A stretch of DNA of 64,000 nucleotides from Myrica gale (lineage: Eukaryota; Streptophyta; Magnoliopsida; Fagales; Myricaceae). The stretch is taken from positions 20,996,001 through 21,060,000 of the forward strand of contig OZ005606.1 of NCBI GenBank assembly GCA_963930655.1, written 5' to 3'. The first letter of the stretch is position 1. The number at the start of each line of letters is the position of its first letter. Both the position numbers and the translations under genes were made by a program. The notes under the pieces were generated by a model, which did not search any database, had not been told where the DNA came from, and worked only from the letters and a program-made list of their open reading frames with translations. Positions 1-10,920 of this stretch are shown here, piece by piece.

Positions 1-449
1 AAACCAAGAAAGATTACATGCATTTTTAGTTATAAAAGACAAAATGCAACACTATAACACCTCAAACTGTTTTAGTGCAGATCATTTTAACCTGAAGTGT
101 AGAGAAAACCTCAGAGCCTTTTGTAGCGAGGTAGTATCTTCACATAAAAAAAGAAAGAAAAGAAAGGGGAGAGGGTTGTTTAGGTTCAACTTGTAGGAAG
201 GTAGGGTTTTCAGTAGGAAAGGGCTACCCTTTTGTATAGCCACATGATATTTTGAGAAGAATGACCTTATTCTTTCTATGTCCTTTTTTATACTGTTTCC
301 TCACTGCTTCATCTATCAAGTTTTCGTAATAAGTATGTTAAAAAAACCACGCAGGCCTTACTGCTATATGATCATGATGTACAGACCATGCACTACACTG
401 AGCTAAATCCTTATCAAGGGGAGTCTTATTATGTCCTTGTTTTCTGCAG

Positions 450-3441
450 AGAATGGCAGATGCCGCTTACCCTGCATGTATCTTAGAGACGAGGAAAACT
501 GCTCCAGGTCTACGTTTGGTGGATAAGTGGGCGGTGTACATCACTTCCTTCTTTTTACTTGATTATAGTTGTCCTTAAATTTGTGGACCTTTTTGGCTTA
601 TGTCTTAGTATTCACTGTTTTCAGGTACTTATTGGTGGAGGGCGGAACCACAGAATGGGGTTATTTGATATGGTTTTGATAAAAGATAATCACATATCAG
701 TAGCTGGCGGCATCAAGAATGCCATCAAATCTGTTGACATGTATTTAGAGCAAAAGAACCTTCAAATGGAGGTTGAGGTAGTCTTCTCTGCTTCTAAAAT
801 TTCAATAGTTTTTAGGTCAAGTATCTATTAAGTAGAACGGAAATTGTCGAATATCTGTATCCGAGTTGTTCCTTGATGTAAATTTCCATTTAGTTGCGAA
901 GTTTTCCTTAATGATTGGCATGAGATCAACGTCGCTCTAGATATATCCTTCCATATATTTTCATTAAGTCTCCTGCTGTTTGTGTGGGTTTGTGTGTCTG
1001 TGGAGCATCTCTCTGTTTTGCATGCATGTCTAGAATCTATTATGGCACAAACTACTTTTCTACAATACAAACTGGTTTTCTTTTGTGTTTTATGCCTTTT
1101 TTTTCTCTTGCCCTCAGGTTGAAACCAGGACACTTGAGGAAGTACATGAGGTATTGGAGTATGCATCTCAAACAAAGACTTCCTTGACTCGGATAATGTT
1201 GGATAACATGGTTGTACCACTACCAAATGGAGATGTAGAAGTATCTATGCTCAGAGAAGCTGTGGATTTGATTGATGGAAGATTTGAGACTGAGGTATCT
1301 AATATTTGTTAAGTATTGTTTTCTCTTTATCACAGTTTTGCTGTATTAGTGAGCTATAGACCTAAGACTGTCACTAATGTCTACGTTATCAGTTAGACAC
1401 TCCCCCCCCCACCCCCCCTGAATTTGTTCTGGTCCAAAGCAGATACACCAACACAATGAAAGATAGGTGCTTTGTGTATTCAATTTTTTGATCTCTTATG
1501 TTGGTGAAATCTTTGAGCAAAGCAGACTCTTAAGTGGCAGGCCTATTTACTGTTACTTTTTGACAGTACACAATCTTTTGCCATACGAATGCTGTGACCT
1601 CAATGTGATGAATTTTCATGGTTACTATGAAGCCTGACAGGAAATGTATATAACAACGGCACTGTCATTGCTAAATTAGTGCTTTATTTGTTTGTCGTCC
1701 CCATTCAATCCTTAGTTCATCTGTTTTGATTTCCTTAATGTGTTCTGTTTTGCCACTTGTTATATCTTTGTTGAAGCCCGTCACTTGAATGTATTTCAGC
1801 CACTGCTCCCATCATTATATCCTTCTTGTTCTTCCTGGGAATTGAGGGATATCGTCTGTTTTACCATATGCTATTTATTCTTTGCAACTGAATGAGGATA
1901 ACACCCAAATGAATTGCTTATTTTGTCCCGTTTTGGATATAAGTAGTTGTTCTTTTGTTTCATGTTGACAGGCATCAGGTAATGTTACTCTTGAAACGAT
2001 ACGCAAAATTGGCCAAACTGGAGTGACCTACATTTCTAGGTAATGTTGCCACTCTTAGTTTTGACTATCAAAGATCATGGTTGGGATCAATCAAAACAGA
2101 CAATAGAGTTGTTTTTGTATCATTGATGCTGTTCAACTTGTCCCATAACATTATCTTAGAGGACTACTTTGTTTAAAAAGTTAAATCTCATTGAGGGGGA
2201 ACAACTGCTTCTGAAGTGAGACATACCATTTCCCTATGTTTTGATGTTACTGCACATGTAGCTAGTTCAAGATATAAATGGAGATGCACCAACTTCATTG
2301 TTGGTGGAATGTATTCCTTTTAATTAGGATGTTGTATGTGTGAGCTTAGTTCACTCGAAAACAGTATGGCACAAGGGGCTCATATTTGGATTCATGGATG
2401 TATGGAATGTTCATTCCAACTCCATAAGTTCTTTTAGATCCCATAACAAAAGGAGGTTAAGGTACCTTTGTATTTTGTGGCTGATTTTGATGAAAATTGC
2501 AGCTTAGCCTATGAAGAAGCGTACTTTTGTATTCCTTATTGTATCACAATAGATTTTGTTGCACAGAACAAGAACGGAACCCATAAACATTTCAGCTAAC
2601 TGTGTAATTTTCTTGCTGTATTAGAAATTACATAATGGTTTTCTTTTTGTAATGCTAGTCCAAGATGAGAAACTGAACCTTATGGGGAAGTTACTGAAAA
2701 ATGGAGGCATACGCTTTTGGACTCAGTTAAGAAAGAAAATAAACAAAATAGGAAAACAATTAAAATGCTAGAGTAAATGAAATATGTATTTTGACGATGT
2801 CTGAAATTGGACAATGATTTTTCCCTCAAAAGAACAAGAATTGGATTAAGATTCCTTTTGAACACCAGCTTGGGCATCTGTGTCTGTTCCTAAGTTTAGT
2901 CTATGTTAACCACAAGAGGAGTAAATGCACTAAACTGGTGCCCGTGACTAGATTCTTGGATTTAGACTTATCACAGCTTTTTTTCCTCATTTATTCAACA
3001 GAATCGCTGAATCTAGACTCTATTGGGACTGTTGAACCTTAAAATGGGATCTTGATGGTATTTTGTTCTTTTAAAAAAAAATGAACTTGATTCCTGTTGC
3101 AGTTCATATAGATTAATAGTATCTATTGTTGAAAACATGGCATTGTCACCTATATGGAGATGGGGGAACACCCTTGATGTAAAGAGAATGCTGAATATTG
3201 GAATGAGATAAATTGTCAAAATGCAATGGGTTTTGAACCTGACAGATCTGTATTTGTACTTTTTGTTCGATATTAAAGTACTCTGGTCTTTTGAGTAGTT
3301 GACTGGTTGTCATTTATTTACAATCAACTAATTCTTGTTTGCAGTGGTGCTTTAACCCATTCCGTAAAAGCTCTTGACATCTCCCTCAAGATTGATACAG
3401 AGCTGGCCCTTCTAGTTGGAAGGCGTACAAAACGAGCATGA
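450..3441 (+). CDS. QPT: Quinolinate phosphoribosyltransferase (nicotinate-nucleotide pyrophosphorylase), 3' five exons, 5' partial
   Basis: Exons read 450-533, 625-777, 1118-1294, 1972-2039 and 3345-3441. All have GT-AG borders and join in one frame to a TGA at 3439-3441. The joined protein holds the family's most conserved stretch: [12 protein letters not shown], then [13 protein letters not shown], then the IKDNH active-site motif, then IMLDNMVVP, and the C-terminal barrel strand TGVTYISSGALTHS. The enzyme condenses quinolinate with PRPP to give nicotinate mononucleotide, the first shared step of de novo NAD synthesis; plant forms are known to be plastid-targeted. The N-terminal domain and any transit peptide lie left of the window, because 1-449 reads as intron ending in the acceptor TTTCTGCAG. 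Intron 4 is long (about 1.3 kb). No frameshift or internal stop was seen in these exons, so the gene looks functional. Confidence 0.95.
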
Positions 3442-3552
3442 CTGTACTTCATATCACATGTTTTTATCCACTTGTTAATGCAATCAGTAAACTGCTGGTA
3501 ACCTTCACCATTCTCTGTCATTATCTGAGATATCTTCATTTAGTTTGTCAAC

Positions 3553-3558
3553 AATAAA
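3553..3558 (+). terminator. Likely polyadenylation signal of QPT
   Basis: AATAAA stands about 110 bases after the QPT stop codon, a normal plant 3' UTR distance. A second candidate AATAAA lies near 3656. Confidence 0.5.
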
Positions 3559-3921
3559 ATCTGTTTCGTTGATCCTGCAATCAGTCAACTGTTGGGCATC
3601 AAATGTGATACTGATTTAATTAGTGACAAATTTTGTCATGCAATGCATGCTGGTGAAATAAAATTTGAAATTCATATTTTCAAAAAGGATATCTTCTATT
3701 TCTCCTCTTTGAAAACAAGACATTACCTTTACATTCCAGAGTGTGAAATCCACTAGCATCAGGCATGAGAGCTGATAGCTCTAAACAAGCACAATGGCCT
3801 TTGAAGAAGTCTAATTGCAATGTCAACCAATATTGTAGTTGGATGTTGTAAAATTATGATGCCCTTATTCAAACTATTGTGAGTCTAGACAGTGACGAGT
3901 TAAGCTTATATGAGATATATA

Positions 3922-4170
3922 GGCTATGTTTGGTTTCGGTCTCAAAACATTTTTTGTTTTGTGTTTTTTTGGAAGTAGTGTAGATTTTATTGGGAATTGA
4001 TGAAAAGTTAGTTAAAAGTTGTTGAAATTTGTAAAAAGTTATTGAGATTGGTGAAAATGTATGGAAATTGATGAAAAAATTATTGGGATTGGTGAAAATG
4101 TATTAGAATTGATGAAAAAGTGAGTGATAAATTTTCGAAAATTTCTTGAAAACTTAAACAAACATAGCCC
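3922..4170. mobile_element. MITE-like element with GGCTATGTTTG termini
   Basis: The left end reads GGCTATGTTTGGTTT and the right end reads AAACAAACATAGCCC, an inverted pair. The interior repeats a GAAAATGTATTGG / AATTGATGAAAAA theme about three times and has no coding capacity. The target duplication is not clear. It lies just downstream of QPT. Confidence 0.6.
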
Positions 4171-4451
4171 TAACTTCCCCTCGACCCTAAAATATGTGGA
4201 GATTCCACACAGATTTCATGAAGCATTGGAATATGCCCTTTTTTGTTGCTATATCAGGTATAAGACATGTATGGTAATAGTAGCTCTAGGTTAACTAAGA
4301 AGCATGGTTGACTTTTGAGCATAGAAATTTGAATCCAGGAGGCCAGCTTGATATGATCCCCCTCAGTGCTGACGGAGAGAGAGAGAGAGGAATTATATAG
4401 AAATTTTCTTCGCCTGTCTTTTTCTTCGCCATATTTTTCTTATATATATAT

Positions 4452-5320
4452 CCACACAGGACCCATATGGGGAGTAATCTTTGCTCTCTCATGGTCCAAG
4501 ACCTCTAGCTCGAGATAAGGGGAGAGGTCCTAATGATAAAAGGTTAGATCGATAAGAGGGAAGAAGTCCTACTTGTACGAGGGCTAGGGACCTTATTCTG
4601 TGGCCTGAATCAATTTTCTATGCTTTACATCTTTTGACAAAATTGGTGGAAAACTTATAGCCTCTCTCTCTCTCTAGCCCCCCGGCACCTATTTTGTGAG
4701 CGAGGACCCCTCCTGTGTCATGTCTATATTTGGTTGCTTTTGTCAACTGAGACATGTCCAGTAATGGTAACACTTGTTAAATTATGACTTAAGTAACATG
4801 GAATATAAATCATGCAGGCCAGCTTTTTACCTCATTCCCGTTATTTTAGATTTGTACTGCTATGGGCCTATGGAGCATACAGGGAGTTATGTTTGCTCTC
4901 ATGGTTCAAGACAACTGCCTCGATAAAAGGGGCCGACGCCCTAATGCAAAAAGGGTACCCTGAATAGGGTAGCTCAATTCTATTTAACAGGGGGGAAAGG
5001 GTAACTCTATACTATTTGAATAGGGAAGAAAAGGGCCGCCTCCACTCTTTTTGAGGGGAGTGTTCCCCATGATCTGGAGCTCTTTGGTTCTCCCCCCCCC
5101 CCCCCCCCGACTTTGTATCCTTTGATTTGTGCCAATGAAGCATTGCTTAACCAAAAAAAAAAAGAATAGGGAAGAAAGGGTACGTCAACTGTAGGGAAGA
5201 GCTCCTGCTTGAAGAAGGTTATGGACCGTATTCTGGTTCCTCATTCCATTCTTTATGCCTTACTTCATTGATAAAAAGCAGGGGAAATATATAACCTCTC
5301 TCTCTCTCTCTCTCTCTCTA
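4452..5320. repeat. Diverged tandem segmental duplication
   Basis: About 4452-4673 and about 4866-5320 are two diverged copies of one segment. Both pass in the same order through TTTGCTCTC, CATGGT(C/T)CAAGAC, CTCGATAA-like, CCTAATG, GGACC(T/G)TATTCTG, TCTATGC/TTATGCC and finally a CT repeat. The second copy is longer, with an extra block around 4985-5175 that includes a run of 17 C at 5092-5108. No gene is seen in it. Confidence 0.6.
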
Positions 5321-5353
5321 GGACAACAACATCACCGAAAGGAGCATGTTTCT

Positions 5354-5435
5354 GACCAGTGAGGGACCACTCATGTGTCAAGCCACCCTGGCATGTAATA
5401 GTCCCTCACTGGTCAAGCCACCCTGGCATGTAATA
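5354..5435. repeat. Compound direct and inverted repeat
   Basis: A 23-bp direct repeat beginning TCAAGCCACCCTGGC lies at 5378-5400 and 5413-5435. The left flank GACCAGTGAGGGA (5354-5366) is the inverse of TCCCTCACTGGTC at 5402-5414. This small rearranged repeat follows a CT microsatellite. Confidence 0.7.
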
Positions 5436-6196
5436 TGACCAAGCAACTGATGCGATGTACCTATTAACTAGCTTCTGAAACCTCGAAATTACAGTCATGG
5501 TGCTCTTTGGCGCTGCACCGGAGAAATAAAAGTCTGTTGTTCGTTTGGTGCCTTAATGGCGAAGCAATGACATCTATGTGCTGCACGGTGCCAGTCTCAT
5601 CCCCTCCCACGACAGTCGCCCACGCTGCCTGCGGCTGTCTCAATTAGGGCTTTGTATGGGACATATGTTTTTTTTTACTAAATAAAAAAGGCTACCAAGG
5701 GATAGACCATGACGAAGTTAGGTCGAAATCCACTAACATTTAAACTCTGATAATTCTACATAACACGGGACCACAAGAGCGTAAGAAAATTACTGTGATT
5801 CGAACCTTCATTGAGAGCAAATCCTGAGTCCTAGGCACAGACTACTAAGCCACCACTCCTAGTGGTGTGAGACATATGGTTCATTTGCTTTGTCGGTAGC
5901 CTTGTGTCGATATAGCGGCTTGGGATGTCTGAGTTGGTTGGGGGTCAATTCCCCCTCAAATAAATATGCTTAGAAGAAAAAACAAACAAACAAACGCATG
6001 TAGAACATGGAAATTGGTTTTAAAGAAAGAGCAAGAAAAATACGTACTGAATATATTAAATGGAAGGCTACTAAAATGGTAAACCTTCAACTTAAAATAT
6101 GGGAGAGCAGTAGCTCCACAACTTCCACATTTTTCAGAGAAGTTTATTCTCGAATTTTAGAAATTTCTTCTAAGCACTATATGTAGTATTATAAAT

Positions 6197-6419
6197 GGTT
6201 AAATGCATGTCATGCCCCTGTGGTATGCGGTAATAGCAAATATGCCCTTGAGGTAAACATTCAGGAGCAAATATGACATTTCATACATCTGAGGTAAACA
6301 TAACGGAAGGGCATATTTGCTCCTGAATGTTTACCTCAGGGGTATGAAAATGACTTTGTTTACCTTAGGGGCATATTTGCTATTACCGCATACCACAAGG
6401 GCATGACATGTATTTAACC
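6197..6419. mobile_element. Palindromic MITE (long terminal inverted repeats)
   Basis: The left arm begins GGTTAAATGCATGTCATGCC and the right arm ends with the imperfect inverse, GGCATGACATGTATTTAACC. Pairing continues inward for most of the element (GGTATGCGGTAATAGC against GCTATTACCGCATACC), so nearly the whole 223 bp folds into a hairpin. It has no coding capacity. A diverged relative lies at about 27650-27910. Confidence 0.75.
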
Positions 6420-6900
6420 CTAATATAAATATAGTATCCCATATTCAATTTTAAGTTGGTTGTAATAACATTCTCAAATCTCAAAAATAAAACCAGGAAC
6501 ATGCAAAATGTGAACTAAAATTAGACACACCCACTACTTTTTGGCTTCATAAATAAATATATTCCTGTTAATGTGGACTGTACCTCTTAACCAATAAAAT
6601 TATCGAACCCAAATCAACTGTAGACCTTCAGAATATTGGTACACATACCTCTTAACCAATAAACACGTGTTTTTCTACCAACTAGTTAAGAATATTGTTG
6701 TTTGTTACACATCCCACCTACTCTCATTTTTAGATCAAGAATCATAATCCCAACTCAACAACTCGGATAGGATAAGAATTCTACTAGTAAAATTCTAATA
6801 AGTCTTAATAAACGGCTCTCGTTTCACCACCGCATTAATAAATTATATCGACAGTCCAACTTAATTAACTTATTAAGGGTTTATTCACTCTTATCTGTTT

Positions 6901-7042
6901 TTCTACATGACCAACTCTCATGATGCGGCGAGCGGTGTTTACAAGACCTGGAAATGAATTCATCGTCAAATGACTGATCAGCTATTACTAGCGATTCTAG
7001 CTTCATGCAAACGAGTTGCAGCCTATATCATCATCACTGAAT
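6901..7042 (-). pseudogene. rrn16: Decayed plastid 16S rRNA fragment (nuclear plastid DNA)
   Basis: On the minus strand this follows the 3' region of bacterial/plastid 16S rRNA. Landmarks visible on the plus strand are CATGACCAACTCTCATG, CGGTGTTTACAAGACC, ATTACTAGCGATT and CTTCATGCAAACGAGTTGC. The last resembles the plastid/cyanobacterial form (CATGCAGGCGAGTTGCAGCC) more than the mitochondrial one, comparing from memory. Most mismatches look like C-to-T or G-to-A changes, as expected for organelle DNA decaying by deamination in the nucleus. It is not a working rRNA gene. Similarity fades on both sides. Confidence 0.75.
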
Positions 7043-9930
7043 AAAAGCTTGTACACTTATTTCAGATAAACTTAACACCATAGTTTTTTTCTTTCTGGAT
7101 AAATTAATCTAAATCTTCAATTAACGCCATTAATAGAGTGGCTACCTTCTATTCCTACACACAGTTCCAAGATCCAACAAAGACTAAAAGTGGTAGTTAA
7201 AATTTTGCAACTTGTCAGGGGAGAGAGGAACGATGGAGGAGACTACCACAGCTTTTGGAGACTGGTAGTTATAAAGGAGGGTTGTAACTTTTCAAAAAAG
7301 CAAGTAGAACGGCCGACCTTAATGTCAGCTTCTTTTTTTACTCATCCAATTAGAATATAAATTCTCCTCCCATTATCTCTTCTGCTTTGTCATTAACAGA
7401 GCTGCAGCAAAAGTTCAACGAGGAATGCAGTGTGAGCCTAATCAAAGGCACCAACCATGTCGTGGGCACTGTCATCACCACGATTGAGATCTTTACCGAC
7501 CGAGTAGAGAGACAATTTTCCGAATGCGACACGCCACGTAAAAGCAAAGCTTTAGTGAGGGAGTTCATGTCCATCTTGTCATGGGAATGTTCTAGCCGAC
7601 CACCTGGAAGGGGGAAAACAGACACACACACACACACACACAACAACAACACCACATGTTTCTGATTTCTTGGAAGGAATCATTAAAGCAAGAACATTTG
7701 ATGGATAATGTTAGAGATTAGCCTCATATTCATGGACAAAGCTCAAATCTGACCTCCTAACTTTTTTAATTTATCTAATTATGAATCATAAGCTTTAAGT
7801 AATATCAATATGGCCTTTTTAAAAAAAGTTGGAGACACTTACTTAAGGAGCAGGGATGTTGTATGAAAAAGGCCTTTTCTTAAGGCAGATGTAATGTACA
7901 CATGTGGGGCCTTTTGTACCCATAATTTATAAAAGTAGTGAGGGATTGATTGTCCAAATACCAAACGAAAAGTAAATTCAACAAAATAACATATCCTTCA
8001 CATGGAGATGAGTCATGAATGATGATGATGAAGAAGAAAGTGTCGACGGGGGCGGCTTCTCTTATCCCTTCGCTGACTGGTTATGTATAGGAATGATGCA
8101 ACTTTTGCAACAGTGGGCTGCATCTTCGGCCTGTACAAAGAGATACCAATTCCGTCACACTAAATACTTAGGCATATGTGTTGGAAAATCATGTCCATGG
8201 CACAAAACGCCAAGAGGGTAAAGCATAAACAAGCGAGAAAATTGGAGAAAAAGCCCCGCCTTTCGGCACCCCTTTGGCTGCACATCACCTTTGCAGATGT
8301 TGTCTTCCTACCAAACCAATGTCAAATAATGCTACCAAACCCTCCATACCTTGCCTGTGGATGTACATGTGCAGCGGCTATGCCATCTCATGTCCCGGCC
8401 CCTTTTTCTGATCCGTGGGTGTGGGTTATGGGATTAGAAGCAGATCTATGCTGGTGGCTTAATAATACCTTTTTATGAATCTAACAATACAGAAATTCCC
8501 TTGAATGTATTTTAAGTGTAATCTCAAGACTGAAAATATATGGATTGCATGTAATCTTAAAATGGAGAGAAAAACATTTTTTTTTTAAAAAAAGATCTTT
8601 ATGATGACATCGCAAAAGAATGAAAATAAGATCATTATCTTAATACTATCAGTGAATTAATTCTTCAAAAATTCCCTGTTCATAATTTGAGACCATTATA
8701 GGTACATTTAACATGGATTATTTTATTTAAAAAAATCAATTCTTAAAAGATATTCTATATTATTTTATTTATTAAAAGATAAGTGTAATTTTTAGAGATA
8801 TATAAAGATAATAAGTTAACTCAACCTTATTTAATGTTGCTTTTATCAAATTTCGCGAGGTATAAACTTTACATTAAAGTCTAGATATTGTATTCTTTCT
8901 TTTTTTCAAATTACACATACAATCTCAGGGTCTATTTGCCATAAAAAAATTTCACAAAATTTTACACTCTCACAATAAAATATTACAATATAATCTCTCT
9001 CTCCCATCAAATTATAATTTTTCACTACAAAAAATATAAAAAATTATATCTCTTCACTTTTTCACTAAACCCAATACCTAAAATTTTAACAGCACCAAAT
9101 TTTACAACACAAAACCACCCTTAGTCATTGAAATTTAATAAATATCCGAAAATAGACTCACAAATAATGCGCATCTAGTGAGATTATAAACATTAATGGG
9201 CAAGAGGAGGGATTTTAACAACTTCCCAATTCCAGAAGGATGTGCAGAACTTTCTTCTCCCCGTTTGGGAACGCTGTGGGCATTAGAAAAGGGAAGTATC
9301 CAGGGTCAACCAAACGTGATATACAGAATAGAAGTTCCGAAGACTGCACACGGTTAATTCGGGTTAGTGAATCAAACCCCTTTAACCCGGCCCCCCGGAA
9401 AGACGGCGTTCTAGATGTTGTCAACGGGGCGTGGGAGCGTGCGTGACACACACCTCAACCGAGCGTGGTGAAACACGAAGTCATGCCATCACACCAAAAT
9501 ACGCCCTCACAACTCGCCACGCAAAATCGATACGGTATTAGTGCTGACTGAGCTGCCATTACTCTTTCAAAAAACGTTTCTCTGTAGCTTCGTACTAAAC
9601 TCATGAGAGAGAGTTTGAGAAGAAAGAATAGTCTCAGACAAGGAAAAAAAAATATTATTAAAAAATAATAAAAGGAATTTAAAACTAAGCAGGCTTGTAA
9701 AACGCTAATTAAGCTTCATGCCAATCAACGTGATTGAGAGAATCATCGTGTATGTTTGAGGGTGTAAATTTTGGGTATTAGAATTTAAAAAATATTATAA
9801 AATAAATATATATTATAAAAGTTGGTGAAGAAAAGAGAAATTTTTTTTAATAAATATTATAATAATAAAAAAAAATAGATTTTTAACTAAAATTATTGGT
9901 AGTGTAAGATACCCGATCATCTACTCAACT
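7043..9930. other. Intergenic region upstream of FAB1C, no supported gene
   Basis: This stretch contains a CA repeat near 7621-7642, AT-rich segments (8560-9120 and 9640-9870) and scattered short ORFs without recognisable motifs or splice context. The last few hundred bases before about 9930 are presumably FAB1C promoter, but no single element could be assigned. Confidence 0.5.
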
Positions 9931-10920
9931 GCATTAAACAAAGAGGGAAAATAGAGAGAGAGTGAAGTGCTTTTTGAAAATCAGTTCTGTATTATTAATA
10001 AGGTGGAGGAGGCGGAGGAGAGGGAAAGTAAGAGAGAGAGAAAGTGGAAAGAGAGGAAAGCAGCAAGAGATGGTATTGGGTAGTAACAACGGGAAGGAAG
10101 ATGCTTCGTTAGCATTTTCTATCGTGATGCGAGCCGTTTCCCCCTGTGGAAACGGAACCTTCTCCGTACTCGATCTTTTCCTTCTTTTGATTCTCATTCT
10201 CCCCAGTATTTGATTCTTCTTCTTCTACTACTTGTTCTTCTTCTGCCTTCTGCTTTTGGTTTTTCTGATGTGTGCCAGTCGGTGTCGTTCTTGATGGTTG
10301 TGGGGTATTACTGGACCGTGTCACTGTTGTGATGCTCGAATCGGTCACCGGATGCATTCTTGACGATTCCGGAATCGGTTAGCTCTTGGGGATTTTCTAC
10401 GGTTTTTGCTTCTTCTGGTTCTGGTTTCCTCGTCTGTCATGTGTTGCTGATTTAATCAGAAGGAATTCATGTTCTTTGATGTTGTTGTTGTAAATAATAC
10501 TATCGGATTTGTGCACTCTTGGGGGTTCATGGTTGTACTTTTTGTGGATTTCCTCCTCCGGTGGTGTATTTTCTGATTCTCGGAGGATTTAAGCCTTGCT
10601 TCTAGTTTTACTTCCATTTCGGAAGATCGAAAAAGGGAGAAAAAAGGACAAGAAAGAAAAGAAAAGAAAAATCAGAGTCAGTTGTAAGGTATAAAAAGTC
10701 TCGAGAGAACACTTCCGGATCACCCACCATTTTTTTGTGGGGTTTACTCAAATATTTACTTTTGTTAAATTTTCTTTTTTTGGGGATAGTTTTTATACCA
10801 AAATATTTGGATTAGTGAGTTCCGAGGTTGAGGTCTTTTGTTTCATCAGTTTTTTCTTTTTTAAAAAAAGTTAAGAAATTTAAAAGTAAAAATAAGAAGG
10901 AAGAGGAGTTATGCAATTCT
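9931..10920 (+). promoter_or_regulatory. Probable 5' leader of FAB1C
   Basis: A GA-rich then CT-rich stretch without large ORFs precedes the coding exons and has the look of a long plant 5' UTR. A leader intron is possible: AAG|GTATAA near 10687 is a plausible donor, followed by a T-rich stretch. A short upstream ORF begins at 10911 (ATGCAATTC) in a different frame and overlaps the 10921 ATG. Transcript borders are inferred, not seen. Confidence 0.4.

Noticed and set aside
5092..5108. Run of 17 C, and a run of 17 G at 57649-57665
   Set aside because: Homopolymers of this length are common in plant intergenic DNA and prone to sequencing error; no function inferred.
7387..7665. Plus-strand open frame (ELQQKFNEECSVSLIKGTN...) ending in a CA repeat
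   Set aside because: No recognised family, no convincing start codon, and the tail is microsatellite; a gene fragment cannot be excluded but is not supported.
8015..8478. Two overlapping short plus-strand ORFs
   Set aside because: No motif, no splice context, and composition like the surrounding noncoding DNA.
9215..9451. GC-richer block with open frames on both strands
   Set aside because: Briefly considered as an organelle or rRNA fragment, but I could not match it to any known conserved rRNA or organelle segment; probably FAB1C upstream DNA.
9934..10357. ORFs on both strands in the FAB1C leader
   Set aside because: Low-complexity GA/CT translations; better explained as 5' UTR.
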